Source of the DNA: Chrysoperla carnea
Lineage: Eukaryota; Arthropoda; Insecta; Neuroptera; Chrysopidae
DNA: 64,000 nt
Assembly: GCF_905475395.1 (NCBI RefSeq)
Contig: NC_058338.1
Location: forward strand, 12,600,935-12,664,934
Direction: 5' to 3'
This document shows positions 41,619-61,700 of this stretch, piece after piece. How positions within the stretch are numbered: the first letter of the stretch is position 1; the number at the start of each line of letters is the position of its first letter. The notes beneath the pieces are model-generated. The model made no database searches and was not told where the DNA came from. It saw only the letters and a list, made by a program, of their open reading frames with translations. The position numbers and the translations under genes were made by a program.

Positions 41619-44600
41619 ATGAATTCAGTGATAGAAACAAATTTTCAAGAACATCCAATTGAAAATGCATCAATATTATCAAAAATTTTTCTTGGGTATG
41701 TATTAATTTATTACAATTTTATGCTATTAATGATGAAATCGGGGAAATCATGATTTAATATGAGTTCTTTAGCAATTTTAAACGGTTATGTTGCAATGCC
41801 AATGCCCGCTATTCCAAACTTTTAACTTTTACCAAAAGTGTTTAAATGAGTGTTGCACTTTATGTGAGACCACTACCTATTTTCCAAGAGTTGCTTTAAT
41901 TTTTCATCCCTATTTATTGTTTCGCTTGATTTTTAAAATGCTTGTGTAATTGAAAATATTACCAATGTAATCGAAATTGACTTGAGCAAAATATAAATAA
42001 ATTTTTTAAGCTAAAAATATTTTGTGTCTGTATTTTAACAAATTCTGATTAATATAAAAATTGACAAAATGTTTTTTTTTCCAGATGGCAAATTAAATTA
42101 TTTCGTAAAGGTCTTACAAAAAATTTAGAAATTGATGATTTATATGAAGCCTTACCAGAATGTCAATCCGAACATCTGGGAAATGTATTAGAAACGTAAA
42201 TATACTTTCATTATTTTCCAAACTTGGAACAATATCTCTACTACGCAAATCATACCCGCTTTGACATTGTGCTGTAGTCTAGTTTTCGTCTTTTAAAACG
42301 TGATTTTAAATAATATAGGTACGTGATTGTAAATAATTAATAATAATTATCTGCTTGTAATTTTCCACCGTTATAACACGTCAATCAAACAATGCAATAC
42401 AATCATCAGATCAATTGATCAGTACAATGAACAGTATTCATTCTAATGAACAGGATTCATGACAAGCGCCCTACCAATTGGGCCATTCGACCTATAGATA
42501 CAGAGTGCAATGTTTTCAACTCATCAAAGTTTCATTAGTAGTAACCGCAGTGTTTATGATCGGCCAAGATAAGACTATTTAATCGTTTTGGTCTTAAATT
42601 CTATAATCTTTTTTAATCTTTAAAAAAAATTTATTTCAGGAAATGGAATAACGAATTACAAAAGCAAAAACTCAATCCAAAATATTCACCAAATTTTTTA
42701 AAAGCCTTAATCGTGACGTTCTATCGCAAAATTATTTTACATTTTTGTTTATTACTTTTTTTGCATTGTTTTATATTGTAAGTAAAAATTATAGTTTTCA
42801 ATGCACTGCTAAAAACATGTACTAATTAAACTGTCACCTCAGGAGTGATCAAAGTACCAAGTTCGTGATGCCCAAGGTTCGCCATTTTAGCACACCGCCT
42901 TCACCCTCTTAGCTCTCCTTCCCAAATGTTTGTTGGAAGGAATCCACACAATTTTATGCCAGTGATGCTGGAACTAAATACTCACAAAATAGCCAGACTA
43001 CATATGAAAAAAAACCTTAATAAATAAAATTATATTTAATATGTTTTAGTTTAATTTCACCATTTTTACTTCAAAAATTAATAGAAACCTTTAATAATGG
43101 AATTAAATCTGAAATAAATAAATCTTTAATGTATTCAGGATTACTTGTTTTGAACACATTTATAAGAGCACTTGGATCGTGCCATATATTGAAAGCTCGA
43201 CAACTTTTGGGAATGCAAGTTCGAATTGCATGTTGTTCATTAATTTATCGAAAGGTATATTTATAATACAATGTTGAATAGTTTATTTTTCTTTTTTATT
43301 TACCATGCATTTACTAAAAATTTAACTAATCTATATTATAATATTTAAAGTAACATTATCCCGTAACTGGCAACTAACACAGCGAGCGCAATGTATAATC
43401 GAATAATATCGAACACAGTTGATACAGTTTTGTTCTTTTTTTAGCTTTTACGCCTAAAGATATCATCATTATCACAAACATCAAATGGACAAATAATTAA
43501 TTTACTATCAAATGATGTGAATCGATTTGATAGATTTTTTGTGTTTGTACATTTCATTTTAGTGTCACCAATACAATTCATGATAATTTCGTATTTTTTG
43601 TGGCAAAGTGTACAAATTTCAAGCTTAATTGGAATCGCTGTTCTTGCATTAATGACACTTCCTGTACAAGGTAATTATATATAGGTCTAAACTAGAGAGT
43701 TTTGGGAAATGTATATAGAAATAATTTTGGGTTTAGGTACGATAGTAATTAAACGTGGCTAAACGCTTGACTGAATTTATTTTATCAGAACTGTTTCGTT
43801 TTCAGCTTGTATAGGAAATTTAAATGGATCTTTTCGCAAAAAAATTTCAAAATTAACAGATAGAAGAGTATTATTAATGAATGAAATTATTTCTGGAATT
43901 CAAGTAATAAAAATGTATGCATGGGAGAAACCCTTTGAAAATTTTGTTCGAATTGCTCGTATTAAAGAAATCAATGTTCTAAAATATAGTAATTATTTAA
44001 AAGGTTACAGTTCCGCAAGTATGAACTACACGGAACGTTTACCAATGTTTGTGACTGCAATTACATATGCATTACTAGGAAATGTAATTACATCTGAAAA
44101 ATTATTTTCAATGACACAATATTTTAGTATAGTACAAACGGGAATGTCTTTTAATTTTGCGAATGCTATATTACTGACATCAGAAACATTAATTACAATC
44201 AAACGAATAAAAACATTTCTACTTCTGGAAGAAATCGATTCTATTGATAATGAAACAAATAATTCGAATTCGGCAATAAATGGTGAAATTCAAATCACAA
44301 ATTATTATGCATCATGGATACCAGATCAAAAAATATTACAGAATATTACAACAGTTATACACAGCGGCGAAATTTGTTCAATAATCGGTCCAGTAGGTTC
44401 AGGGAAAAGTTCCTTTTTGAATGCAGTTCTATCAGAAATGCATACAGATGGCGGGAAATTAACTATCAGCGGAACAGTGTCATATAGTTCTCAGGATCCA
44501 TGGCTGTTTAGTGGTTCCATAAGAAATAATATTTTATTTGGATTGTCTTATAACGAAGATAAATATAAAGACGTTATCGAAGTGTGCTCCTTAACAAAAG

Positions 44601-47600
44601 ATCTTTTACAATTTCCATATGGAGACCAAACTATTGTAGGTGATAAAGGTGCATCGTTAAGTGGTGGACAAAGAGCTCGTATTAATTTAGCAAGAGCAAT
44701 CTATCGTGATGCTGATATTTATTTATTGGACGATCCATTATCTGCTGTGGATGTTAATGTTGGAAAACATATATTTCATGAATGTATTGAAAAATATTTA
44801 AAAGGAAAAACTAGAATTTTGGTGACTCATCAAATACAACATTTACAAAATGTTAACCATATTATTGCTTTACAAGATGTAAGTACTTAATTTGGTTTAA
44901 ATTGTTTTATCGCAGGTATTTAACTTAATAACGCTGGAAACTGCTGACAATACAGTTTTTTATTTATTTTAGGGTGAAATAAAATCAGAAGGTACTTATG
45001 ACGAATTAATTAATTATAATGCCGAATTTAAACATTATTTAAATAAGGAAATTTGTTTACGAGATGAAAAATCTTGTCTATCTTATAAAGATCAAGAACT
45101 GGAACAAGATACAATAGCAGATACCTCTCTTACATCCTATATAACAAATCAAAATGATCCCAAAAAAATTGAAAATGAGAAAGTTGAAACTGGAAAATTG
45201 GAATTTAAATTATTTCTCTACTATATAAAAGCGGCTGGAAACATGTTTGAAATTATGCTCTTTTTAATTTTAATGGTTGGAAATCAAATATTTTGTAATT
45301 CAACAGATTTCTGGATGTCCTATTGGTAAATATTTTAGATTCACTTTATCTTGCATTGATCTTCTGCTGTATAAGAAAATAATGAAATTATATCTAAAAC
45401 GCACACCTCCCAGAGAAGCTGCGGAATACATTTGACTGGTATTATATATTATACAAATTAATATAAAATTATCTTGCAAATGAAATTTTTTTAAATTATA
45501 AATCAATTATACAACTTGTTTAAGTATAAATCTATTACAGTCTTAATAGACTCTTTGTATAAACATTTTTTCCAGGTCCAATCTAGAGGACAAACAAATA
45601 TTCTCTGACAAGACTAAAGTAATACTTTTAAACGAATTTGGTGATAAGGATTTAAATAAAGTGGAATATGTGAAGCAAGAAAATGTTTTAACACGTACAG
45701 AAGTTATGTACGTTTATGCTTTACTTATATTATTCGTTATTTTAACATCCATAAGCAAAGCTTTATATTTTTATAAATTATGTATGCGAGCTTCAATAAA
45801 TTTACATAACAAAATGTTTCATTCATTACTGAAAGCTCCAATGCGATTTTTTGATAAGAATTCAATTGGTCGTATTTTGAATAGATTTACAAAAGATATG
45901 GGCGCAGCTGATGAACTATTACCTTCTGCATTAGTACAAGGTGCTCAGGTAAGTTTTTTCCTTAATCATCCAACATTCAGAATCATTAAGCATACATACA
46001 TAAAGAAAATAGGAAAATGTGACCACATGGTGTCAGTTACCTTGAATTAGTTAATCATAATTATTATCTTGAGAGATGTAATTCGTTGCTAATTTGGTGA
46101 CTGTTTCACGACAGTAATTATTTTTTTATTTCTACCAGATTTCATTCGAAAAACCTATTTGTATCACTTCTTTTTTTCTATACTTTTAGTATATCAAAAA
46201 GATGCGAATTAGGAACTAAAACTTTTATTTTTTATTATTTTATTTCTTTTAGATTTCAACCACTGTCCTTGGAAGTGCGATATTGATATCAATATTAAAT
46301 CCATATTTAATATTGCCAACATTGCTATTAATATTTTTATTTCTAAAAGTACAGTCTATATATCTGGCAACAGCACAAGATATTCAACGTTTAGAAGGAA
46401 TCAGTTAGTATTATTTACGTTAAGATTTCAAAATCTCTGGCAAAGACTTTAGAAATGAACGTTTCAACAAAGAAAGAAAGAGTGATAACGCGGCGACCAA
46501 CCTGAATCTTTCAATCTTAATTGCAATCAACACTTTGAAAGGGCCAGATATTGACCGTAACTCTATTCTGTTATATGGAAACAAATATATTTTATTCAGG
46601 GACACTAGAATCTAAACTCCTTTGCCTGAGATATCAAGGTAATTCTAAAATTACCTATAAATGTAAATTACTCTCCACATCGTGAAAACGAACCTTGCCG
46701 GTTCTAAGACTGGAATTAATTTCATCCCAACTTTTTTGAGCAGCCACGACAGTAAAAATGCAGAAATGTGATTTATCATTATGTAATATTTATCATTTAG
46801 CAAGGAGTCCCGTATTTTCACATACAAGTTCATCTTTGTCTGGCCTTGTGACGATCCGTGCATGTAAAGCAGAAAAAGTATTGAAAACGGAGTTCGATAA
46901 ACATCAAGATTTACATACATCTGCTTGGTATTTAACATTACTTTGTGGACTATCGTTGGGATTATGTGTTGATTTAATTTGTGTTATTTATATAACAATT
47001 GTGACATCAAGTTTCTCAATTGTTGGTAACTGTAAGTCTGCAAATAATGGACCGGAAGACACTGACACAAAATTTTCCGAGTTATTTGTCACAGTATGGT
47101 GATCCGTTTAATTACGCAGTCAAAGCATTGGCACAGAAGCTTTCACCATCAATTTAATTCTTCCAATAATTACGTACTTCGACTTATTATCGGATTGCCA
47201 TACTGTGACAAGTGGTTGAAAATTTTAAGCTAGTATCTTCTAATCTAATAATAAATTATTAATGTGATTTTTGTCAACAATAATTGTTTTTAGCTGTTTT
47301 TTCAGGAAGTGAAGTAGGCCTGGCACTAACGAAAGCATTGACGTTATTATTTATTGTACAATATGGAATTAGACAATTATCTGAAATAATTTGTCAAATG
47401 ACCAGCGTGGAACGTATTTTACAATACACGAAAATAGAGACAGAAGGGCCTTTCGAAACTGCTAAGGGTAGGTTCAAGTCAGTATCGATATTTCAACGCC
47501 CTTATATCACAAAGGTTTCCATTTGGATTATACTGAGACTCTTAATCAGGAACCCACCCCAAATCTTCAAAGTCTAACAACTTGAGCAAATTAGATCCAG

Positions 47601-48771
47601 ACTTCTTTTGTATATGATTCCTCCCATTAACCATCTTTTCCCATTTACTTATAGCCGATGATTCAGTCCAGCCATTAATTACTTCTTTTTAAATAATAAA
47701 ATCCTGAAGTACTTACACTATTCGATTGATACATTTCGTAGTGATGTATGCCTGTATCATTTTAAATTCCTTTTTTTGCAGATATTTTACCAAAAAAATG
47801 GCCAATTGATGGTGCAATTCATTTTAAAAATGTTTTTATGAAATATGATACAGATCAACCAAGTATTCTGAAAAATTTAAATGTGGAAATACAATCAGGA
47901 GAAAAAGTATGTAGAGAATAACAATCAATGTAAGGAAATTTTATTAATACTTTTTATTTCAAATAGATCGGTGTTGTTGGCAGAACAGGAGCTGGAAAAT
48001 CATCATTAATATCATCATTATTTCGATTATCGATTATCGATGGTGATATTATTATCGACGATGTTAATATTCAATTACTTGGATTAAAAGATTTAAGATC
48101 AAGCATAGCAATAATTCCGCAGCAACCAGTATTATTTAGTGCAACGATGCGTTTTAATTTAGATCCCTTTGAAAAATTCGAAGATCATACTTTATGGAAT
48201 GTTTTGGAAGACGTTAAATTAAAACACTGTATCACTAGCTTAGACTTTGAAATACAAAGTGGTGGCACTAATTTTAGTATTGGTCAACGCCAATTGATAT
48301 GTTTAGCTCGTGCAATTTTGAAGCAAAATAAAATATTAGTTTTGGATGAAGCTACAGCTAATGTGGATCAACTGTAAGTTCATCACTTATGTTGTAGCCT
48401 CATCAATGTGTTCATTAGTCTAATTACGTACTTCTAGTGCTTCTATTTATTCATAGCATATTTTTGAGACATCCCAACGAATTCCTTAAAATTCCAAACA
48501 TTTACTGTCGTATTTATAAGTTTGTGTATTTTCTAGTACTGATGCATTAATTCAACAAACGATTCGTGAAAAGTTCAGAACATGTACTGTAATAACCATC
48601 GCTCATCGTTTAAACACAATCATGGACTCAGATAAAGTTTTGGTGATGGATGCAGGACAAATGGTTGATTTTGATCATCCACGTAAATTATTAGAAAATA
48701 AAAACGGCATATTTTATAAACTATATCAAGAAAGTAATTCTTTAGATGTGCAAAATAAGAAAAACTCCTAA
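41619..48771 (+). CDS. Gene B: ABCC transporter, MRP4/l(2)03659-like, 14 exons, 1292 aa
   Basis: Exons: 41619-41695, 42085-42195, 42640-42777, 43050-43254, 43445-43670, 43806-44878, 44973-45325, 45576-45948, 46253-46403, 46801-47031, 47294-47467, 47782-47906, 47967-48373, 48537-48771. All introns are GT-AG; the sum is 3879 nt in one frame. The start is MNSVIETNF. Layout: N-terminus with the family W-x-x-x-LF motif, TMD1, NBD1 with GPVGSGKSS (447-455), Q-loop Gln 482, LSGGQ (537-541), LLDDP and H-loop His 594; an acidic linker 611-690; TMD2; NBD2 with GRTGAGKSS (1084-1092), FSIGQ (1182-1186) and LVLDE (1206-1207). Walker B of NBD1 has Asp for the catalytic Glu, normal for ABCC. After [11 protein letters not shown] this copy has Gln where A, C and D have Pro. 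Compared with A, introns are missing after Walker A and within the linker. Tandem partner of gene C. Expected organic-anion/conjugate exporter; substrate unknown. Confidence 0.93.
47083..47213. repeat. Inverted repeat in gene B intron 10, also present in gene C
   Basis: TTTGTCACAGTATGG (47083 region) pairs with CCATACTGTGACAAG (47198 region) around a ~100-bp loop. The paralogous intron of gene C (about 55972-56118) keeps both arms with changes in the left one. It is probably a small old MITE that predates the B/C duplication. Confidence 0.5.
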
Positions 48772-49970
48772 TTTATATTATTCTAGAAATTAATTAATAT
48801 TTATATTTTGTAAATATTTTTGTACAAGAAAGGAGAAAACAAATATATATAATATATTGTGTGCAAGTGCTGCTTATAAATTTGATATTATAGATATCTC
48901 TCTTCAATCATCAATTCTAACTACAGTCGTCTCTGCTCATCAAATGATGGATCTTTGATTAACTCATTATTAAATTAAAATTTTGTTTTTATATCATCGA
49001 TTATAAACTACAAGATTGTCTAAATATTTTAGATAGTTTTTCATCACTCTCTCTAGATTTTTTGATAAGGAAATATTCAATTGAAAAGGATAACCTATAT
49101 GGTTCATTATTTTTTCAGCCAACTTTGAACGATAAAATAATAATAAAAAGCCCGATGAAACCGGTCTAGTTAAATATTTTTATTGTTGACCCTAAACGGG
49201 ATATATTTTAACAAAATGCACCAGTGAATTTGTTACAGTTGCATAACGCCATGGGTATAAGCCTTGCTTTATTGAAATTAATAAGACAATCAAAAAAGTG
49301 TAAAACACATTACAGGTGGCGAATTTTATTTACAATCTACACATCAAACAATAAAATAAAATTACTACAATTTCCATCTTGTTTAAAAAAATAATATAGA
49401 AGGTCAACAAATATTATTTTGAATTAAAATAAGGGAGAGTTGGCTATATCAATTCATTCTTTTTTCATTTCAAATTTTTTGTAAACTTGTAACAACAATT
49501 TTCATGTAGCATGTAGGCTCAATTAAATATGGACTAGACATGATAGATATGCGATCATTATAAACAAATCCTCTATTTAAATCAAACGCAAAGAAATTTT
49601 CTTTTAATTCATCGGTTCGCTTTATTTACACGATTATATATATTCCAACTAGGTACAATTTTATTTCCCATCAACAAGAGGCATGACTTTAAACTAAAAT
49701 CAATTTCTTTCGCAGAAGTAATGATTTTGTTTATTTAACATCAGCGATTTTGTATCAATGAATTCATATTTTAAATTCAATCCCATTCTATTGTAAATAC
49801 AAATATTTAGCTGTACTTGTTCCAATCCTTAGGCAATTTTTTGAAAGTATTTTTACTTTATTTCAATATGAAACGGCCGATTTCGGGATAAGGTTGTCAT
49901 TATTTTAATTTTTTTTTCAGTGCATATATAGTCCACTTTCCTTTAAGTGTTTTAACAAACTATTATTGAT
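48772..49970. other. Intergenic DNA between genes B and C, with a Y-family copy
   Basis: 48875-49165 is a plus-strand copy of the Y repeat seen in gene A intron 1, sharing AGCCAACTTTGAACGATAAA and GTTTTTATATCATCGA. The rest is AT-rich, with no gene recognised. The B 3' flank diverges from that of C straight after the stop codon, and no canonical AATAAA was seen within about 100 nt of the B stop. Confidence 0.6.
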
Positions 49971-50831
49971 ATTTCAAGTTCAGAATTAGTTTTATAACAT
50001 GCGTATGTATAATATATGTAATATTAGAAATAATAGTCAGATCGTAGTTAAAATAAGTAGGCCGTAGAAAGCGTTGTAGAAAAGGCAGAAGAATAGTGTA
50101 CGGGTTACTTTACGTTTCGTAATATTAATTGTGCAAATTACCGAGACTCTACTGTATTTAAAATATAGTGTCCATGCTAGATCCTGACAATCCTGATAGA
50201 TTCCATGGTGCATACACCACTCATAGATTCCATGGTACCTATTCGTTGGACCCACTTTTTAATTTATGATATTTTCTCGAGATCAAGGGATCGCGTGGAA
50301 GACTTTTTTACCAAAAAGAAAATGTATTCACGAAGCGAAAACAAAACAGATAACAATTGTAGATCAAATCTAGTATCCACTCCACTAAATATTTGAAAAT
50401 CTGTCACAAAAACTTGGAAAGCTATCAAAAAGGTGAAAAAATATAGATAACGATTTAGGTATTATTCATATTCCAAATTTATAGTTAACACCCGGAATCA
50501 AAAAGTGTTTTTGTCTAAAAATGTCCTTGCTCAATAATTTGTTAAATAGAGCTTTCGGTTCATACAAAATAAATTCCAGGAACATTTGTGCAAACAATTT
50601 CTTTGGAATTTGTATTCATAAAAACATGAGAAATAGAAGCCAACAGATTTCCTTCTAGCAAATTAGCCTGGTAATGACTTCATATCGTTGTTATACTACG
50701 GCTGCACTATATTTCATCTGATACTGTTTACTTTGAATAAATTATAATAAATTACTATATTTTCTCAACAAAATAAAAGTTATCTGGCTCAAATTGTTAG
50801 TAATTTGTGTATTTGATGTAAATATATAAAA
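49971..50831 (+). promoter_or_regulatory. Duplicated upstream region and promoter of gene C
   Basis: Homology with the B upstream region starts near 49971 (B: about 40846) with ATTTCAAGTTCAGAATTAG and continues in patches to the start codon. It lacks the B MITE. 50650-50831 is the best conserved block and probably holds the core promoter and 5' UTR. The middle part (about 50110-50640) has no clear B counterpart. Confidence 0.55.
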
Positions 50832-57841
<7,010 letters not shown>

Positions 57842-58731
57842 TGTTAATGTTTAATTTGTTTTACGTGGGGATTGAAGTCATTTAAGAGGCATTTAATAGA
57901 AAACTTAAAAATTATAGGTGGTAGATCTACTTAATTTTCAAAGTAGGATTGGTAGGGAACTACCAACTTTTTACCAAAGTCTTGAGAATATAAACAGGTA
58001 TACACTTGGATGAACGTGTGGAATGTTTTTTTAGTAATTTTTGCATTGAAAGTTGATTTTTGGTGTAGTTTGATAACCACTCCATCACAAACAGGTCGCT
58101 AGAGTTACCTTAACCTCGCTCCCCGTCTGTTTTGTTTGCCGCAATCTACTACTCCTATGGATACATGTTATTATTGTTGTTGCTTTCAATTTACCGTGTC
58201 ATTCAATTTGCGTTTATTGTTTTGTTAGTGCAATTAAGTAAGGATTTTTTTTATAATGAAAAAGAAGGTTTATGCTTCATTTATTAGTATTTAATGAAAA
58301 TTTTTCTATTAAAATAATTAAATATTTGTGATTCGTATTGTACTTTTTTCATTAAATTTATCAAACTCAATTTCTTTTTGTTTATTTGTCCCTTTTTCCT
58401 AGGTAAAATTTTCTGTAACAGGGCAAAGTTTAAGTATTCTATAACCAGTTTATGAAAAACAATCTTGTGCAAACTTGCACCTTTTCTTTTAAGACTAAGA
58501 TAAGGATAGAGATTAATAAAGCTAAAGTGATAAGTCAAAAAAAGGAGCAAGAAGTTTTCCAGTGAAAATTTGTAACTTATAATTACAAAATCACCTTACG
58601 TGGACACAAAAGCAAGCAAAGACTATTGATTAAGTTCAAGCGATCCTCATAGAAGTATACTCGTCAATATTTAAACTACATTCGGTAAACTAAACACAAA
58701 TTCATAAAAAATAACGATTTTCATAAATATT
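57842..58731. other. Convergent intergenic spacer between genes C and D
   Basis: The 3' ends of C (plus) and D (minus) face each other across 0.93 kb. No gene or named repeat was recognised; an open frame at 58284-58550 (minus) is lysine-rich AT sequence without support. No canonical AATAAA was seen close behind the C stop. Confidence 0.5.
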
Positions 58732-58737
58732 TTTATT
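58732..58737 (-). promoter_or_regulatory. AATAAA polyadenylation signal of gene D
   Basis: The minus strand reads AATAAA about 33 nt past the gene D stop codon (58770-58772), a plausible canonical poly(A) signal. Confidence 0.6.
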
Positions 58738-58769
58738 TACTTAATAAATTGAGTGTACAATAATTTGAT

Positions 58770-61700
58770 TCAAACTATTTTGTGCTCAAAATAATCTAAT
58801 AAAGATATACCAGTTTCTTGAACAAGCTTATAAAAAAAGCCATTTTCGTTTTGTAACAGCTTACATGGATGATCAAACTCTACCATTTGTCCTGCATCCA
58901 TTACTAATACTTTATCTGAATCCATAATTGTGTTCAAACGATGGGCGATGGTTATCACAGTACATGCTTGAAATTTTTCACGAATTGTTCGTTGAATTAA
59001 AGCATCGGTACTGGAAAAAGACACAAATGCAAAACATTTTATTCATAATAAACAGTTGGGCTTGGAGATACTGACACAAAATGAGAAGTATAACTTACAG
59101 TGGATCTACATTAGCTGTAGCTTCATCCAAAACTAATATTTTATTTTGCTTCAAAATTGCACGAGCTAAACATATCAATTGGCGTTGACCAATACTAAAA
59201 TTAGTGCCACCACTTTGAATTTCAAAGTCTAAGCTAGTGATACAGTGTTTTAATTTTACGTCTTCCAAAACATTCCATAAAGTATGATCATCGAACTTCT
59301 CAAACGGATCTAAATTAAAACGCATCGTTGCACTAAATAACACTGGTTGCTGCGGAATTATTGATATACTTGATCTTAAATCTTTTAATCCAATTAATTG
59401 AATATTAACATCGTCGATAATAATATCACCGTCGATAATCGATAATCGAAATAATGATGATATTAATGATGATTTTCCAGCACCTGTTCTGCCAACAACA
59501 CCGATCTATTTAAAAAAAGAAAAGTATTAATAAAATTTCCTTACATAGATTGTTATTGTCTACATACTTTTTCTCCGGATTGTATTTCCAAATTTAAATT
59601 TTTTAGTATGCTTGGTTGATCTGTATCATATTTCATAAAAACATTTTTAAAATGAATTGCACCATCATTTGGCCATAATGGAGGTAAAATATCTTAATAA
59701 AGGTAAAAAATAAAAATTAAAAAGTGTTCAATAAACCCCACTTTAAACCTTAAACTTTGTAAGTGGCTTCCTTTTGGCGAGTCTAACAAACTTCTCTTTA
59801 CAAGTTTTTTAGATAATGCTGCGTTTTCAATTGAATGATAACGGCATATTCAAGCCATTAATCTGAAAAAAATCGACATGGAATCTCTGCTGCGTTTTTT
59901 CAGACCGAAACCTTAAATATGACTCATTTGAAAACGCAGAATTTCGTAGAGAGAAGTTTGGTAGACTCGACAAAAGGAAGCCACTTCGAAGTTTAAAGTA
60001 CGTATTAATCATTTAACAAAGCACTCTTTCTATCTCAAGTGCACATAGCAATACGCTCTCGAGTCACGGGACACCATGTATATTTTTGAAAAAAATTCAC
60101 TATACCATTTGTTGTTTCGAAGGGACCTTCCGTTTCTATATTTGTATATTGTAAAATTCGTTCCACACTGGTCATTTGGCAAATTGTTTCTACCACTTGT
60201 TTCATTCCATATTGTACCATATTTAAAAGTATTAATGATTGAGATAATGCAAGACCTACTTCACTGCCAGTAAAACAAGCTACAAAATTAGCAACAAATG
60301 TATTAAAAAGTATTCAGAGTAATAATTATTTAATCGGAATACCTACAATTTCCAATCACGGTAAAACTGGATGTTATGAGTGATACATAAATGACGCATA
60401 GTAAATCGACCCATAATCCAAATGATGTTTTACAAACCACCGTTAAATACCATGCAGATGTATGTAAATCCTGATGTCTATCGAATTCCTTTTCTAAAAC
60501 CTTCTCCATTTGACATGAACGTAACGTGACAAGACCAGTTAATGATGAACTGGTATGTGAAAACACGGGACTTCTGGCTTAAAAAATTACCATAAAAGTG
60601 TTAATGGTACCTGGTTAAAAACTTTAATAAAAAGTAACTTTGCACATTTATATCCTTAATTTTTTTCTGTCGTGATATGTTATACGGCAATACCCGTACG
60701 GCAAGCTTCAAAATGATAGGATAAGTATGGAATTTGATAAAGGAATAAGGAAGATATGGCCATGTAACAGAAAAACAGGCTAGAAAAATAATAATATAGA
60801 TAAGGGCAGAATAGTATCGTTCTCTGTGTCTGTGCTACATTCTAATGGAAATTAGAGACAGGTATTGATCCCACGGACGTTTTCCCCATTTCTATGGCTG
60901 TACCTAGTATGCAGAAGTTAATCACGCAACTATTTGGTGTTTGGCATATGCCTAAATTTACAGTAAAAAAGAAATTTGAAATACTTACTAATGCCTTCTA
61001 ATCGTTTTAAATCTTGTGCTGTTGCTAAATAAATACTTTGAATTTTCATAAAACATAACAATAAAATGCCAGTTGGAATTAATAATAAAGGATTTACAAT
61101 GGAAATTAATGAAACAGCTCCAATCGTTGTTGTAAATATCTGTAAATTTAGTATCCATTCATAATAAAGAGTTTTCCTTTAAGGACGTTCATTCAAAAGT
61201 ATAATAAAAATATAAAAAGTGGGATTTGACCAAAACCAAAGAATAATTTTGTCCTTTTTTAAAATCCCTTCCATTATTTAGTGAAATTTACTAATATCTA
61301 CTGATTATCATTCTTCGAATATCTACTGATTATCAGCTACTGGTTATCGAATGATAGTCAGCAAATGAACAAATTTATCAATTTTTGCCATACCCCGTAT
61401 CTTCTAAATAAGCCTCAGATCCAAATTTGGAAAATAAATCGGTTTTTATTAATACAAAATACTCCGTCTTCCCTGTTCTTAATTTCCGATATCATATAGT
61501 AATTAACTAAATATTTTACTTACTTGAAATCCTTGCGTCATTGTTTTAGGTAACTGATCATCAACAGCTCCAATATCTTTTGTAAATCGATTCAATATAC
61601 GGCCAATTGGATTTTTATCAAAAAATCGCATTGGTGCTTTCGATAATGAATGAAACATTTTATTGTGTAAATTAATTGAGGCTTGCATACATAATTTATA

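Noticed and set aside
42430-42510. tRNA-like A-box stretch in gene B intron 2 (minus strand)
   Set aside because: GGCCCAATTGGTAGGGCGC looks like a tRNA D-arm, but no B box or cloverleaf follows and no SINE tail is shared with the two clear SINEs. Too weak to call.
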